A stretch of 64,000 nt of DNA. Source: Microplitis mediator (Eukaryota; Arthropoda; Insecta; Hymenoptera; Braconidae). Both the position numbers and the translations under genes were made by a program. The first letter of the stretch is position 1; every line of letters starts with the position of its first letter. Under the pieces are notes generated by a model. That model had not been told where the DNA came from. It saw nothing but the letters and a program-made list of their open reading frames with translations, and did no database searches. Positions 24,655 through 39,600 of this stretch are shown here, piece by piece. The stretch spans positions 930,001-994,000 of the forward strand of contig NC_079976.1 of the NCBI RefSeq assembly GCF_029852145.1, in the 5' to 3' direction.

Positions 24655-27600
24655 TCATGGGACCCAAGCCCGGATACATGAAACTGCTGACATACAAGGA
24701 TACTTATACATTGATACATTTACATTTATGTCAAACGAACTGGCCATAATTAGGGACCCAACGCCCACTTTTGTCTGAGTTCAGACCTTTACATTAGACT
24801 CTTATACTTTTTAAGAACCCAAACTATTTTGTTGTAAAACATGTATTACAACTAATTATTTTGTATTTCAAATTAATTTCAGTGCACGGAAAAAAAAATT
24901 TGTTTTATAATAATTAGAGTGAGCAATTTTGAAAATAAACAAAGGAGGCAAAATTTCTTGGACAAATTGGGCCTTCACTTCATACAAATTTTTTTGGCTC
25001 ACATCACGGTTCAAAAAAGAAAATTTGATAATTTAAAAAGTCACTGAATTTTTTCAGCTTCCCTTGAAAAAATGAGAGGGAAAAATTTTTATTTAAAAAA
25101 AAAGTAACACATAATAAAGAATGATTATCATAAACAAGAGTACACGTGTTAAAAAAAAAATTGTCGTAAAATGAAATCACCTAAGTCCTGTTTTCGCTGT
25201 CGCTATCTCTAGGGATAACAAAAGTTTAAGAAGTTACTTCTGAGTCTAACAACTGTTTTCTCATTCAGCCACGATAATATTTATCTGTTAGTTCGTTAGC
25301 TCTTGATTTATTTATTTATTAACTTTTATATAGGGAAAGATCGGGCAAAACGGGCCACCCTAAGAATTTGATAAAAGTTTTTTTAACTTCCCGCTAAGAA
25401 AATTGAAAATTTTCAAAAATTCGGGAAGTTATTGGTTTCGGTCCGATTTGCAAAAACCGAATTTCTATCAGATTTTGACGTTTTGAGGTTCTAGGAAGCT
25501 ATCCTGACTAATTTCACGATGATGTCCGAGTGTATGTATGCGTGTACGTACGTATGTATGTATGTAAATATTCATAACTCTTGAACGGATGAACCGATTT
25601 TGATCTTTGAGGTGTCATTCGACGCGGCTTGTTTTTCCAGAATTAGTCTTAATCGTAATTTACGACTCATTTTCATTTTTGCACAATTTTAGTTGTAGTA
25701 AAATTTCTTTTGAGGTGGACCGTTTTTCCCGCCTGGAAACAATAGTTGTATCGGTCGTAATTTAAAATTTGGTTCAATTAGGGGCAGGGGGGCAAAACGG
25801 GATACTTAACGAAAAATTTAGTTTTTAGGGACATAAATATCGTAAATTGGCTTCTATTTGATTCTATTTGAAATAAATATAACGAATTTTAGACTGCCAT
25901 CAGAAAAAAAATCTTTATTTTCTGCGGGCAAAATGGGATACCCAAAAAAAAGTAAATTTTTTTTTTTTTTTTCAAGTGAATAAAATTGATGTAATAATGT
26001 CTTTCTAAATTGATGTAAGTAATAAAATTTACTCTCAACATATTTTTACAGAAGTTTTTCCTTGTTATTTCTTTTCAAAATTTGAAATTGGCGCCAATAT
26101 TATACTTTTCGCAAAAACTATAAAAATGTTTTTTTTTAGCTTTTAATAGTGTAAAATGATACTAGATGTCATTTTTGAGCATTTTCGAAAGTTTTTCGAG
26201 AAAAAAAAATTTTGACGAAATTTTGAGGGTATCCCATTTTGCCGGCCTATCCCGTTTTGCCCCCCCTTCTCCTACTTCAAACGGAAGTAAAAAAAAAGAA
26301 GATCCAGCGTATTTGAGTCCAGGAAAATCCATTATTTCCTCAGTGGTCCCATTTTGCCCGCCTTTTCCTGTGTCTATATATTTTTTTTTCATTGCTTTAG
26401 ATATGAATTATGTTACAATGTATAAAACATAACATTTAGTTATTATTTATGCATGTTTATTAATCGAAATATAACTATAAGTATTGATGACTCGGCGAGT
26501 CGTGTGTTGTACATAACAAGGGCCCTTGTAGAACGGAAATAATATTTCGCATTAGTTTTATTGGCATAGAGTGGAGCAGAGAGCAGAGCAAAGCCGAGTA
26601 TGTGTACGGGACGGCGATAATTCCAACTAATGTATCGCGGTGTCGATGAGCAATCGATTGTCTGTTGGAAAACGATCGGCCAGACAGCCGATGCGCCCTG
26701 CTGGGAGAAGTTTAGGCGGACAACACGCCCACGTGAGCGAGATATCCGAGGACAGAGTTATCGCGGGCTTACAAGAGGACGAGAGACCGAGAATGGGAAA
26801 TAAGAATGAGATGCAGGAGAAATAAGTTTTAGTTTAAGTTTGAGTCAAGTAAAAGTAAAAGTAAAAAGAGAAGGAAGGGACTGAGCAGGACTAGAAGGAA
26901 GGAAGGAAGGCGAAGGATCTTCTTAACATATCGTACAAAATCCAGACGCACAAGACACTGGAATAAGTGAAGGAGGATGGGACCCGGTGGATATGGAGGA
27001 GACATTCGTCTCACATTAGCATATACACGCGAGGTTCCGTTCCCCCTCACCCTCTCCCTCTACCTTTCATGTCTTTTTTTTTACTACGACCACACTACGG
27101 GATCTTAACTCTTTACTTCCTTTATTTCTTTGCTGAAATTCAAACAATTAGAAGACTGAAGTCATTTTTTTTATAAATATTGCATACAATTAAAATAGAG
27201 ACGGGGTCATATATCTCATTAATATAAATATATGCCAATTTATGAAAAATTTCTGCTACCAAAAAAAATTTGTTCGTAACCAACTTGCCCCAATATAGCC
27301 TGAAAAATATCTTAAGTTATCCGGGAGTTTTATAAGCTGGGAAAAATTTTCCACAAGTGGAAAACTTTTGCCATCTAGCGGCGAGTGTAAGAACTTTATT
27401 TCCAAACGAAAATTTGTGTGAGATTTTTTTACTGATAAGCTTACAAATAAATCTCATAGACATAAATAATTTTTTTCTGAATAAATAATAAAAGACATGA
27501 ATGTAATCAATAAAAAAAAAGCATAAGCTGAAATCAGTGTATCGTAAAATTTCGATCGTCCGTGGATCCTCCCCATCTCATTCATCTCTCGTAGCGACAG

Positions 27601-30600
27601 GAGGTGGGGATATCTGAGAATAAGGCGCGTGTGCCAGGTATCGTGCAGTCTTGGAACGGATATGATAAACCATCGGATAACGATCGTATGAGAGTAGGGA
27701 GATAAAAAAGTAAATAAATAAATAAAAGAGTCAAAGATATAAGAGGAGGAAAAAATAAAAAATAAAAGTACCGGGTCGGAAGAGTTAAGGGAGTAAAAAA
27801 GGGCAAACGAGTTGGCCAAATTAAATTCTCCGTCGAATCGTCCTTGCGATGAACAAAAAAGGACTAAAAAGTTTACGAGGGTTCAATGGAGTAGAGGTTT
27901 TTGCTGTATAAAAGCATCGCTCGAGGATACATCGCCACGTAACTTTAAGTCGCGATGAGTTCTGCAGAGTCCATAGGCGCGAGAAACTCTTTCGTCCCAC
28001 GAGCCTTTTATTTACTTTTATTTACTTTACTTAACATTACAATTTATTTTATTTTTATTATGACGCGCGTAGACCACAGTCACGAACAAACTCCGGTCCG
28101 TCCTTAGTCCAGAGCAAGAGCAAGAGCCAGCTCAGAGTACCCGCCTCGGGGTTGCCAGTTGTATTGCCTTTGAGTTATAAAACGCCGAAGGAAGCGTCGC
28201 AAAAACAATAAGACTTTATTAGGGACCAACTCAACATCCCGATCCTCGTTGTTCGGGTTTCAAAAGTAACCTTCTAATAGGCTGTTGTATTGCCTTTGAT
28301 AGGAGCCCAGTAAATTGTAAAAAAACTTTACGGTTTTACTACACTATTTCTAAGGTATATAAATATACTGTTGGTATTTCTATCAGATATAAATGTGGGA
28401 CCTAAGAAAAAATTTAATATCTTTTTAATAGACAGCCCAGCTAATAAAAATCACTTTTAAAACATTTCCGCTGTTGAGGAAAAAAATTAGAGATCGCGAC
28501 TGTTCCTTTCCGAGGGCAGGACAATACCAAACTCCGAACGTTGGCTTATAAATAATCCATAATAATAATAACAACAATAAAAGTGACAGTGACAGAAATA
28601 GGGTCTGACGAGGCTGGAGCTAAGTCCTCAAGTTAATTAGTCCGGTTTAGAGATTGAATGGGCGCCGCCATTCACAAAATTATTCGGGGAGCGGCCGAGA
28701 TAGTATCACGTCAACTGAAATGAATATGAGCGAGGGTAAGGACTTACATCAACTGGTTATGGTTATATTAGTGTTAATGTTGAGGTACGCGGGCTCAGCC
28801 TCGGGTTTAAAACACACGAAATCTTGAATTGTAATAAAAATAAAAATATATTTTTATATATAATATAATGATAATAATAAAGTAACATCACTGACACGAG
28901 AATCGAGAGGAAGACGTTGACATGCCGAGCTTATTCACACCTCCGCCCCTCGGCGGTCTCTTCCTCTCGGTCCCCTGGCCAACAAATCATTACTCGTTCA
29001 CCAACTCGAGACGGATGTCACGATAATTCCTCATAATGACTAAATATCAGAAATTCAATTATTAATTTTTCACCGCCACCCGAGTCGAAATTTAGAGCCC
29101 ACTTAGAGCCTTCTAAAACCGGACCTATTTCGGACTTGGAGGCTCTACTCTCTAAAACTAAATTAGTGAAAAACCACTAATTACTTGTGAATATTCACTA
29201 ATCTAAATTGTCCAAAGTATACGACTATGAATTAGTGACTATTCACTTTTGGAATTAGTAAAAAACAACATATAGAATTAGTGAAAATTTCACTGATTGA
29301 ATTAGTCAAAAATGTACTAATTCACTTGTTGACGAGGATTTATTTGGAAAAATATTGTATCGTTGCTAATAATATTGTATCAAAATATTATTATTATTAC
29401 GATTATTATTTGTAATTGATTATAAAATTTTTTTAGCAACTTGATCGACTAAATTAACAATTAAAATTACTTTCATACGGTAAATATTTATATCATTATT
29501 ATAACTCATAACCTGAATCTATTGTCAATGATGGTTTTGATTTAGGTTCGGTAAAAAAAGTTGGAGTAAAAATATAAAGCTATTAAAAAATAACAAGATG
29601 TATTATTTAGCAACTAAATTAGGTTTTATTTAATTAACTTACTTTAATTAATACTGTTCAGTTGTATTTAAAAATTATCGTAATTAATTTTGCCCTGAAT
29701 TTGATAATTCAACGATAGAATAAAAAGTCCTTAAGCGAGGCGCCACTAGTAATCATTGTAGAATCCGGGGAATCACTAATGAATTAGTGAATCTAATTCA
29801 AAATCACTAATTTTGTAGTGAATTTTAAGATCACTATTTCAATTAGTGAAATTTTCACTTATTTAGTTTTAGAGAGTAAATAGAGTCTGTTTCTATGTTA
29901 AATTAGGTCCTATTTTGGTCCCTGAGGTGCTTCAAATTTCCGTTTTCGGCACTTAAGGGCTCAAACTAGGACCTGATGAAAATTAAAATTAGGTCCGATT
30001 TAGGGCCTATTATTATTACGGGACTAATATTGTCGGACTTGAAGGCTCAAAATCGGACCTCTCAGTGAATGTTAAGACCTCCGGATTCAAAGTCGGAGCT
30101 ACAGGACTACAGGGCTCTAAATCGGATCTATTTAGGGCTATAGGGATATATATAGGCTTTAAATTTCGACTGGGGCAAATTTACACGGGGCCGAATAAAT
30201 TTTTTTTCTCTCCTCTTTATTGAACTTTTTTGTTGTGTGAGAATTTTTGGGCTTTGTCGGATCAGAGTGCGCATAAAGGGTGAGTAGGTGGAGCGATATA
30301 AGACCACCCAACCAGTTTTCGGGCCGCTCGGAAGGCTCGCGGTGTTGGCACCAAGTGCGTGGGCGCCATTCGTCCCGCAAAGTGAGGATACTTATTTTCT
30401 TCCACCTCTAGCTAGGATATATTTACTCCCACCTGAGTTTTACCGTCACCCTTTTACCTCTCGTCGTTTCAGTCTTACGCCCGACACACCACCATTAGTG
30501 TAGATAAAAATAAAAAATTTATAAATACCGATCATTAATATTGGAGACAAGATTCTCGGTCTGATTTATTCGATTGTCTAAACATTTTTTATAAGGACAC

Positions 30601-33600
30601 ATTTTCAGAGCTAGCTGCACATAAAGATTTTTAAATGTTACCAAGATTTAAAAGCTCGAGATACAATCTTAAGATGTCGGTTCCATCAGTTAAAATGGCG
30701 CCAGAGGAAAATAAAATTTTTCAACAGAACAAAATAAAATAATTTAGTCTATTGAGATCTTAGGCTTGAGGAATTTCTTTTTCGTCTATTAAATATTTAC
30801 GCAGTGGGTCGGAGTCGCTGCCGTGCGTCGAAAAGGTGACCGGCAATTTTGTAATTTAATAAAAAAAAAAATTAGGCAAATTGGCCCGCGAAAAATAATG
30901 TATGTTTATTAATGGGAGTTTAAAAATAAAAAAGTGCGTACGTATACACACAGGTATGGAGATGTGTACAAAAGGAGGAGTATGAGATAAGAAACGGCTC
31001 AGGATGGATCAGGCGAACCAAGTGGCTCGTTAACGCAAACCACCCATGCGATAACGATCGGCTAATCTTTGAATAGAATAAGAAGGGAAGCAGCGATATA
31101 TGTAGATGTATATATAAATATGTGTGGATGTGGATGTGGGTACGGAGAGAGAGGATGAAAAGATAAAGAGGGAGAAAGAGAAATCTAGTGTTTTTGTTTA
31201 GCTCAGGAAACACACACCGTCGGCTGATTATCCGTCTGCCTATCCGGCGTGTAGGCAACGCCCGGTATTTCTGACCTTTTTTCCCTTGCTTTAATTTATC
31301 GCTCTTGTCTATCGCTTTACATTTGCGCTACGACCCCATCAAAATTTATATATGGATACGAGTATTAAAACTCAAATTATTTATATTTTATTAAATATAT
31401 AAATGTAGAGAGAGAACGTCATCTTCCTTCAAGTGGAAACAGATTTTTATCGCGATGGATTACTTTGTATACCAGTGTAATAATTATTTTTTGTTTTGGA
31501 AAAAAAAATCACTTTGAAAATGGAGGGAAAATTTTTAAAAATCCCATACAAAGTCACCGAGCTTCGAAATTTTTTCATAGATCGGCCGATGCCTGGTTGT
31601 CAATGATTGGCCAATAAATGGCTAACTATACTGGCATGTGTATGGTCAATTATTGGCAGCCGTCTTTTTGCTTATAAAAACGGCGCACAATTAACTGCCG
31701 TTCGTTGGCCAATGGTTTGATCGAGTGATTGATTGCCATGATTGGCCAATGCTTGGCATACCGTTATCATCCGGTATTTAGCCGATCTTCGGCCGATGCT
31801 CGAAAATTGGCAGCCATTCACGACCCAGTAATGGGCCAGTTTTTTTTTTGTATGGAATATTAACAAATGTACCAGACTCTAATAAGTTTAATTTTACTAA
31901 TAAAATAATAAATTTCATAACAAAATTTTTTTTGAATTTTAAAATTTAAATAAATGTTTAAATATTTTTCAGCATGATAATTATTGTTAAATGTACAAGA
32001 ATGTTAAATAAATGTGGGTAAAAAAAAGGTAAATATTTTTTAGTAACATGAAAAAATTTTAATTTGAATTCTTTTAATGGTGAAGAATGTTTTTTGGACA
32101 CGACTGAAGTAACATAAAATTAAGTGTTTTTTCCTGCTTTATGAAGTAGTATAAACAACGGTAAAAAAAAATAGATAAAAAAGTCTGTAATTCGAGATCA
32201 TGAGAAATGAATTTATTAGCTTGATAACAAAGTGTAACGAAACGAGGCGTAGGGGTTGATAATCTGACCCTCACAATCGTCGTAACACTACATTAACAAC
32301 ACTCGGATAATTGTCAACATATAAACGTACATATTTATTTATATATACGTATAAAGACACACATCTGCACACGTAATACATAAATACACTTAAAATACGA
32401 GGACAAAGTCGGATAGGAGTAAAAATACAAGAATACGTGTGGATGTGTACAAGTATCTGTTTCGAGTGGGCTCGTAGCTTGTTCGCGCCATGGCTCTGCT
32501 AATTAGCCATCAAGACCGATGACTATCTGTCCAACCACATGTCCCCTTAGAGTATATTGCGGGCCCCAAACATCCGGTTTTAGTCCCCTTCCTGCTCGGA
32601 ACCTCGAGCGTCTCAGGGATTCGAGGAAAAAACACGTGTTCTCAAGTGAATCAAGACGGGTCTTCTTTCTCCTGCAAATTGACATTTTTTCATCTCCACT
32701 CCCCCTCCCCCCTGCAACCTCGAGATCTAAATTACCGTCCGTCGGAAATTTTTTATCCGCCAGCGAAAATTCGTCTCTGAAATCTCTCCCCTCGAAATTT
32801 GTTGGTTTGAATTCAAATAGACAATAGAATATTGATGATAATCATGGTGTGTAATAATTAAAAACACCATGAATATGGACGGTAACAGGAAGTGCTTGGC
32901 AATTAGTAAAAAAGATTTAATTATGTAAATAATCCACGTAACTAAATACGTAGTAATAAAGAGCTCATCTTGAATTTGTAAATAGTTTCAGCTTGCATAA
33001 ACACCTGAATCATGATCCAACGCGGTACCAACGTGGAAAGAGATATTAATATAACTGCTATATAGATACATATATATATGAATCCTATCCACCGTGTACT
33101 TAATGTTTAATATACGTTAAGTGTGTGCTGTACACACGCCACTTTTTTTATTCTTCGTCATACAATAAATATATATATATATATATATATATGTATATGT
33201 ATGTATTTCTATTTATATATGTACGCACAAAAGAGATGGATAGCTGGCGTATAGTGAACGGATCGCGTGTCGATCCCCGCCAAGATATTTGCTTGTTACT
33301 TTATAGTTGTGTCACGTCTTCTTGACGATAGGGGAAAACAGCCATTGTTTGTAATCAATAAACGTATTTTTTATTTTTATTTTCATTATTGTACTTTTGT
33401 TATTAGTCAAAAACTCCGGTCTCGCCAGCTTTTGTTAATTTCGGCTTTTTCTGATGCAATTATGTCATTTTTTTCGGCTGAGGGAGTTTTTTTCAGCCAA
33501 CGACATGACGATACGATGATTGGTGAGCATTGAAAAATGTCTTTCAGATGTGAGATGTGGAAGGGATAAATTAGTAATAATTTACGGTACGAGGACAGAG

Positions 33601-36600
33601 GCGGAGTCGTATCGGTATTTTGGAATCACAGATCTACTGGGATTTGGGAGGAAAAAATGTGGACCGGAAAAAGATCAAGTAAATGTGTCTGGATGTGGTG
33701 ATGAGACATTAGAAGGAAGTAAAAAGGGAAGATGAAGAACCGGCATAACGAAGAAAACGACGATCCCGTAGTAAGATGACGCCTCGCTGGCGCCATAACT
33801 CGACATTCTTCGAGTACCACACAGGATCCCATAAAAAATATAAAATCTATTTTTTCGGGTTTTACTGCCGCATTTTTTACTTGCCGTCACGTTTACTTTT
33901 ATACAATCGCCGCTTTTTCGGTTTTCAAGGGAAATCTTGAGAAATTTTATTGGTTTCAAATATTTTTAATTAAAAACTGATAGTTAACAGAACACGTCAA
34001 ATTTTACAAAAAACCGCCTCTATGCACTTTTTCAAGGGGCATAAATAATTTCAGGATTTTATCACTTCGTTTTTAACGAGCTGAGTTTTTTGAAATTTTT
34101 CAATGGAAAATTGATAAAATTTACTATTTCGTCATTCTCTAAAATTTCTTATCGAAATAACGACCAATTTAAATTAGACCTACAAAATTTCGATTGAAAA
34201 ATGAATTTCTCCTAATTTCGACTAAAAACTTTAGAAAATTAATTTTTTTAAATATTTTTCCAAAATTTTTCATCGAAAATCCAAGATTTTAAATTCGAAA
34301 CCTCAAATTTCATGTAAAATATTTCTTTCTACATTTTTCTCAACGAAAACAGTGGAAAAATTTATTTTTTCTGACTTTTACTTGAAAACTGAAAATTTCA
34401 GGCGGAAAATATCCAAAATATCTCTATATTATAACAAGACCTTGAAAAATTCGTTTTTTACAAAATTTCCAAAAAAAAAACACCTGAAATCCGAAAGAAC
34501 TCGAGAAAGGCAATTACAGAATTTTTTCTTAAATTAGTAGTTAACAGAAAATAATTAATAGCCAGGGCTCAAAAAGCTAAATACGAAAAGTAAATTAATA
34601 AAGAGAAAATAAACATAAAGTAATATTGTATATACGACAGGTAATAAGAAGACAATTACGTGAGTTAAATGAACCAGCGAGTGAATAATGTTTAGCCAAG
34701 AATGGAATGGCCAAGTGAGGATTAAAGTTGCTCGGTGGTTAACTGGCTAAAGGTTTTCAACGCTTGCAGATATAAGATTACAATTTGTACGCAGAGTTTA
34801 CCCACATGCACACCCATGCATTTATATGAATATCTATGTATGGATGTATATGTGGTCTAGAGAATGAAACAGACCTTCTGCAAAGGGTTTGCAAAAATAA
34901 CTCGGGATAATAACACGCATAAATCAGAATTGTTAATATTCGGGGGCGTATTAGTTTATATAAGGTGTAGTTAAGGTATTTCTCAGCAGCCCACGACCAA
35001 TATCCACCTGCCCGGACAATCTCAACCTCTGAGGAATATCCTCCTGCTATCCGGAGCTGAGGTTATAACCAGAGTCCGAGACTAGTCTACTCTCTACTCT
35101 CTACTCTCTGCTTTCTGGTCTCTGGTCTCTGCCTCGGCCGGCTTAAGCTCCCGAGACTCTGGACGAGGATACTGACCACTGGGACTCGGAATAATACTAA
35201 TGTGAGATCGGTATATCATTTCGTAGCAGGTCCAGAGAGATATCCTCCAGGTATACGCCTCCTTGTTAGCTCAAGTTTACTTAGTCCTTCGGGTGCTTCC
35301 ACCTCAAACGTTACGCCTGCTATTAGCTCACCGTTAACTACCGCACATTCATCCACCGATTTTTTACTTCCTTTGTCTCTCGTGTCTTACGGTTTTTTAT
35401 TTTCTTTCTTCAGTCTAAGCCGTGTTTTTTGTTGTTTTTTTAAAATATCCGATACACATCAAGGAGATCTTGTCAAATATTTGAAATTTGTGCTACTAGT
35501 TTTGAGTTAAGTGACAGGATAGATCGCTCGCCGGATTTGCTTTGTAACTAATACTTAAATTATGTTTTTGGAAGGACAGAAACAGCCGAGGGAAAAAAAA
35601 ATTTTTAGGGCGTTACGATGTTTAAATCAACCTGCAGCCACTGATTATTAATTTTAATTCCCGATCGCTGTTTGTCTAGAGCAAGTAATTGGAATCTGAT
35701 ACCTCTCATTATTTATATTTAAATTATAAATTTAATTTTAATTAAAAACAAAAAAATTTTGTTTTATCTTTTAATAAGTTTAATATTTCATCGTACTACT
35801 AGTTTTATTTGCTCAATAATTTTAAAAAATCTGTAGAGTTTAAATTAACTCCGGAGTTGACTCTATTTCAGTAGAAAATTATAAATTGGGGAGAATAAAA
35901 AATACCCGGGTCAAAAATAAAACTTGATTTAGAGTCGGTTTACCAAGTCGAAATTTGGAGCCGTTTTTCACAAGACAAACTCGACTTTTTTTTACGGAGG
36001 TATGATATATATTAAGTTTTCGCCTTGATTTAGACTTAACTGGCTTACTTTAGTCACGATTTAAGGCGAAAAAGTCTAAATCAAGTCGAAACTGACGTAG
36101 ACTTGATGTAGACTTATTCGACTTAAATTATAAGTCGAAAAAGTCAAAACTAAGGTGAAATAATTTTTATATATTAAGGCGAAAGTAAGGCGAATAAATT
36201 ACTTTTTTTCGCACACTGAAAAAAAGATTTATTTGAGCCAAAGATATCGTATATTTGGATATGGCCAAATAAATATTTAATTGTGAGAAAGATATAATAT
36301 ATTTGAGTAGTTTAATTGCGTGAAATAAGTGATTTATTTGTGGTAAAGAAATGATCCAATTGCTACAAATAAATAAGGGCTTCAAATATATGTATAGTAT
36401 CGCCAAATTTTAGGTTATTTGTCACAAATTTAATATCTTTACCACAAATATATCAATTACTTACCACAAATAAATTATATATTTCCGTCAAATTATAAAA
36501 TTATTTGAATCAACTGTCATATTTTGTTGTACCAAATATATTTATTTGTCATTAAGAAATATTCAAAAAAAAGCCACAAATAAATTGATTTATTTGGGAC

Positions 36601-39600
36601 AAATATTTCTTTTTTTCAGTGCATGATTCAGCAAGTCAAAAGTAATGTGAATTACTATCGTGCTCAAAGTAAAGACGAATAAGTTGAAACTAAGATCAAA
36701 AAAGTTCAAAAAGTTTAAAAAAACTAAATTTAAGTCGAAAAAGTCGAGATCTTATCAAAAAATCGTCGGCAAATCGATAACTTCAAAAGAAAATAAGACG
36801 AAGCGAGCCAGAATCAAATTTTATTTTTGACCCGGGTATTGACTCCAGCTGGGGTCAATTTGACTCCAACTTTGAGAGCGGAGTCAATTTTTATAATCAA
36901 ATTCTTGGATTAATTTTGAGTAAAATTTAAATTCATCCAAAATGGAGTTAAAGAGACTGTAGAAGACAAGTTCTCGAATTGTATTCGAATGTCTAAAGAG
37001 AAAGTTCCGATGATTAATCGTCTGCATAAATTATTGAATAATCAATAAAGCAATAGTGCACCTTTAATATTGTTCTCAGTCACGATTAAAAGCCAAAAGA
37101 CCAATGAGCGATGCTGAGCACGTAAACACGATGAGACATAATAGACACACGCGTTCACGTCATACAACAGCAACAGAAACAGAAACAGAAACAGAAACAC
37201 GAACAATACAATCATCCAATCCGACTTTACAAAGCATACTTTTAACTACTGAATACCGCGCACTTTTGTCCGTGTTCATTCGTCAGCCTTCGGTCACGTA
37301 CACTCCGATCATTATACGGGTTGTACACAAAAAAAAAACTAAAATTAAACAAAAGTGAGTAATCAAGTGGAATCATGAATTTTTAAAAACCACTGCTCCC
37401 GGTTTTTTTTATTTTTTTCTACTTTTTTGTTGAAACTCATCGAAAAAGAGAGAAAATAATAATAACCAGGCTTTTGTTGTCTGAAAAATTTTTTCACGCT
37501 TTTATGAGTTTCACAATAGCTCTACACATCCCAATAGTTAAAACGTGAAATATTAGCATGTTAATAAAAAAAGTGAAACAACCAACGTTTTCATACTTTT
37601 TTTTTTTTCAAATTTAGTAAATGTTTTAATTAATATTTTTTGTTATTTTTAATTAAAAGGGGATCGATTATTTAGAACACAATAATAGAGGACGTTTAAA
37701 AAAATGTCGAAAAAAGGGAATAAAAAATATTTAAATAAAACGACGAGTTTGGGATACTCTGGAGTATTGAGCACACGAAGTACATACGTACAATTTGGAA
37801 CGTAGACCGGGTCTAGAGTTGAGTTAACGGGCAACAACAGTCTGCCTGATTGCCACGGGGCCGTTGGATTTATTGACCTGTCATCGAGATCAGCCCTCGA
37901 AAACGGGGAATCCGCACTCTCCAGGTGTCAAATTTCGCAACAATATTAATAACAATAATTCCCGCCGCCGAGGATTATACTCGAGGTTTAATATATACGA
38001 TATTGGGGTGCAAGTGAAATGAAAGAGAGCATAATTTCTCACTATACGGCACTTAACGGTAAGCCACATACCCGTAATTATATTTCAAAGTGGTTCATTA
38101 TAACATGACACGGTTATACATCAACTGGAGTTGACCCTCGATACATTACTGTTTGTATATTCTGTGTTTTGCCCGTCAGAAATTATCGAAACATCAACAC
38201 CTCGACCATTTATCAAGTGAAAAATATAAAGGTTTTGTAGACTCACCTTCTGCCTGGTGAGACGCGGCTCCTCGGCTGCTAGTTTTGCTAGTGATTGGTA
38301 GTCGCCCTGCGCTGCCCGGACTAGCCACTCGCGTGCTTTTCCATCCAATTGTTGCTATAAAAAAATAATTCACTAAAATCTGAACACTACAGCTCTAATT
38401 TCGTGATATTTTGACTACTAGGCAATCCATCTTACGACAAAATATCAGAATTTTGTTCAAAATTAGCGAGAATTTGATGAATGATTGGAAATGGCGCCCA
38501 ATTGGTAATTATTTTGTTGTATACTGGCCCAATTTACCAGAAATTCAACTCATGCATTCTGAATTTTGACCATTTTGTCCATATAATGGCAGAAATTAGT
38601 ATTTTGATATTTTTGAGACGATAGTTGTCAATAATTCAATTACTTTTGAATAATGGAGTCCGATTTAAGATTTTCGTTCTCGGGTGGCCCAATTCAGCCG
38701 GAATTGAATTAAAATCATGCAAACTCTAAAATTTCTACTCCATCTTACGGCAAAAAAAACAAATACTATTTCGATAACTGAGACTTAATTTCTAGATTTT
38801 CATAAATTTCGTTTCTTCTACTCAATTTTTTTATGGTTTCCATCCAATTGTTGCTATAAAAAAATAATTCACTAAAATCTGAACATTGCAGCTCTAATTT
38901 CGTGATATTTTGACTACTAGGCAATCCATCTTACGACAAAATATCAGAATTTTGTTCAAAATTAGCGAGAATTTGATGAATGATTGGAAATGGCGCCCAA
39001 TTGGTAATTATTTTGTTGTATACTGGCCCAATTTACCAGAAATTCAACTCATGCATCCTGAATTTCATTAAATTTTGTCCATATAATGGCAGAAATTAGT
39101 ATTTTGATATTTTTAAAACGATAATTGTCAATAATTCAATTAATTTTGAATAATGGAGTCCGATTTAAGATTTTCGTTCTCGGGTGGCCCAATTCAGCCA
39201 ATATTGAATTAAAATCATGCAAACTCTGAAATTTCTACTCCATCTTACGGCAAAAAAAAATACTATTTCGATAACTGAGACTTAATTTCTAGATTTCTAT
39301 AAATTTCGTTTCTTCTACACAATTTTTTTATGGTTTCCATGCAAAATTGTTGAAATAAAAAAATAATTCACTAAAATTTGAACATTCCAGCTTTACTTTC
39401 GTGATATTTTGACTACTAGGCAATCCATCTTGCGGCAAAATATCAATATTTCATTCAAAATTAGCGAGAATTTAATGAATGATTGAAAATGGCGCCCAAT
39501 TGGCAATTATTTTGTTGTATACTGGCCCAATTTACCAGAAATTCAACTCATGCATCCTGAATTTCGTTAAATTTTGACCATTTTGTCCATATATCGGCAG

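Larger units (their letters stand above)
3230..38246 (-). other. Large intron 6 of the SOWAH gene
   Basis: About 35 kb separates exon 6 from the probable microexon. It contains no convincing exon of the expected ankyrin type. It holds most of the repeats listed here: palindrome, nested elements, 107-bp array, SINE pieces. Short open frames in it are low-complexity or chance. If transcribed as one intron, all these repeats are in the pre-mRNA. Confidence 0.55.

Noticed and set aside
27454..27819. 121-codon minus-strand frame
   Set aside because: Hydrophobic low-complexity translation of A-rich DNA; no motif.
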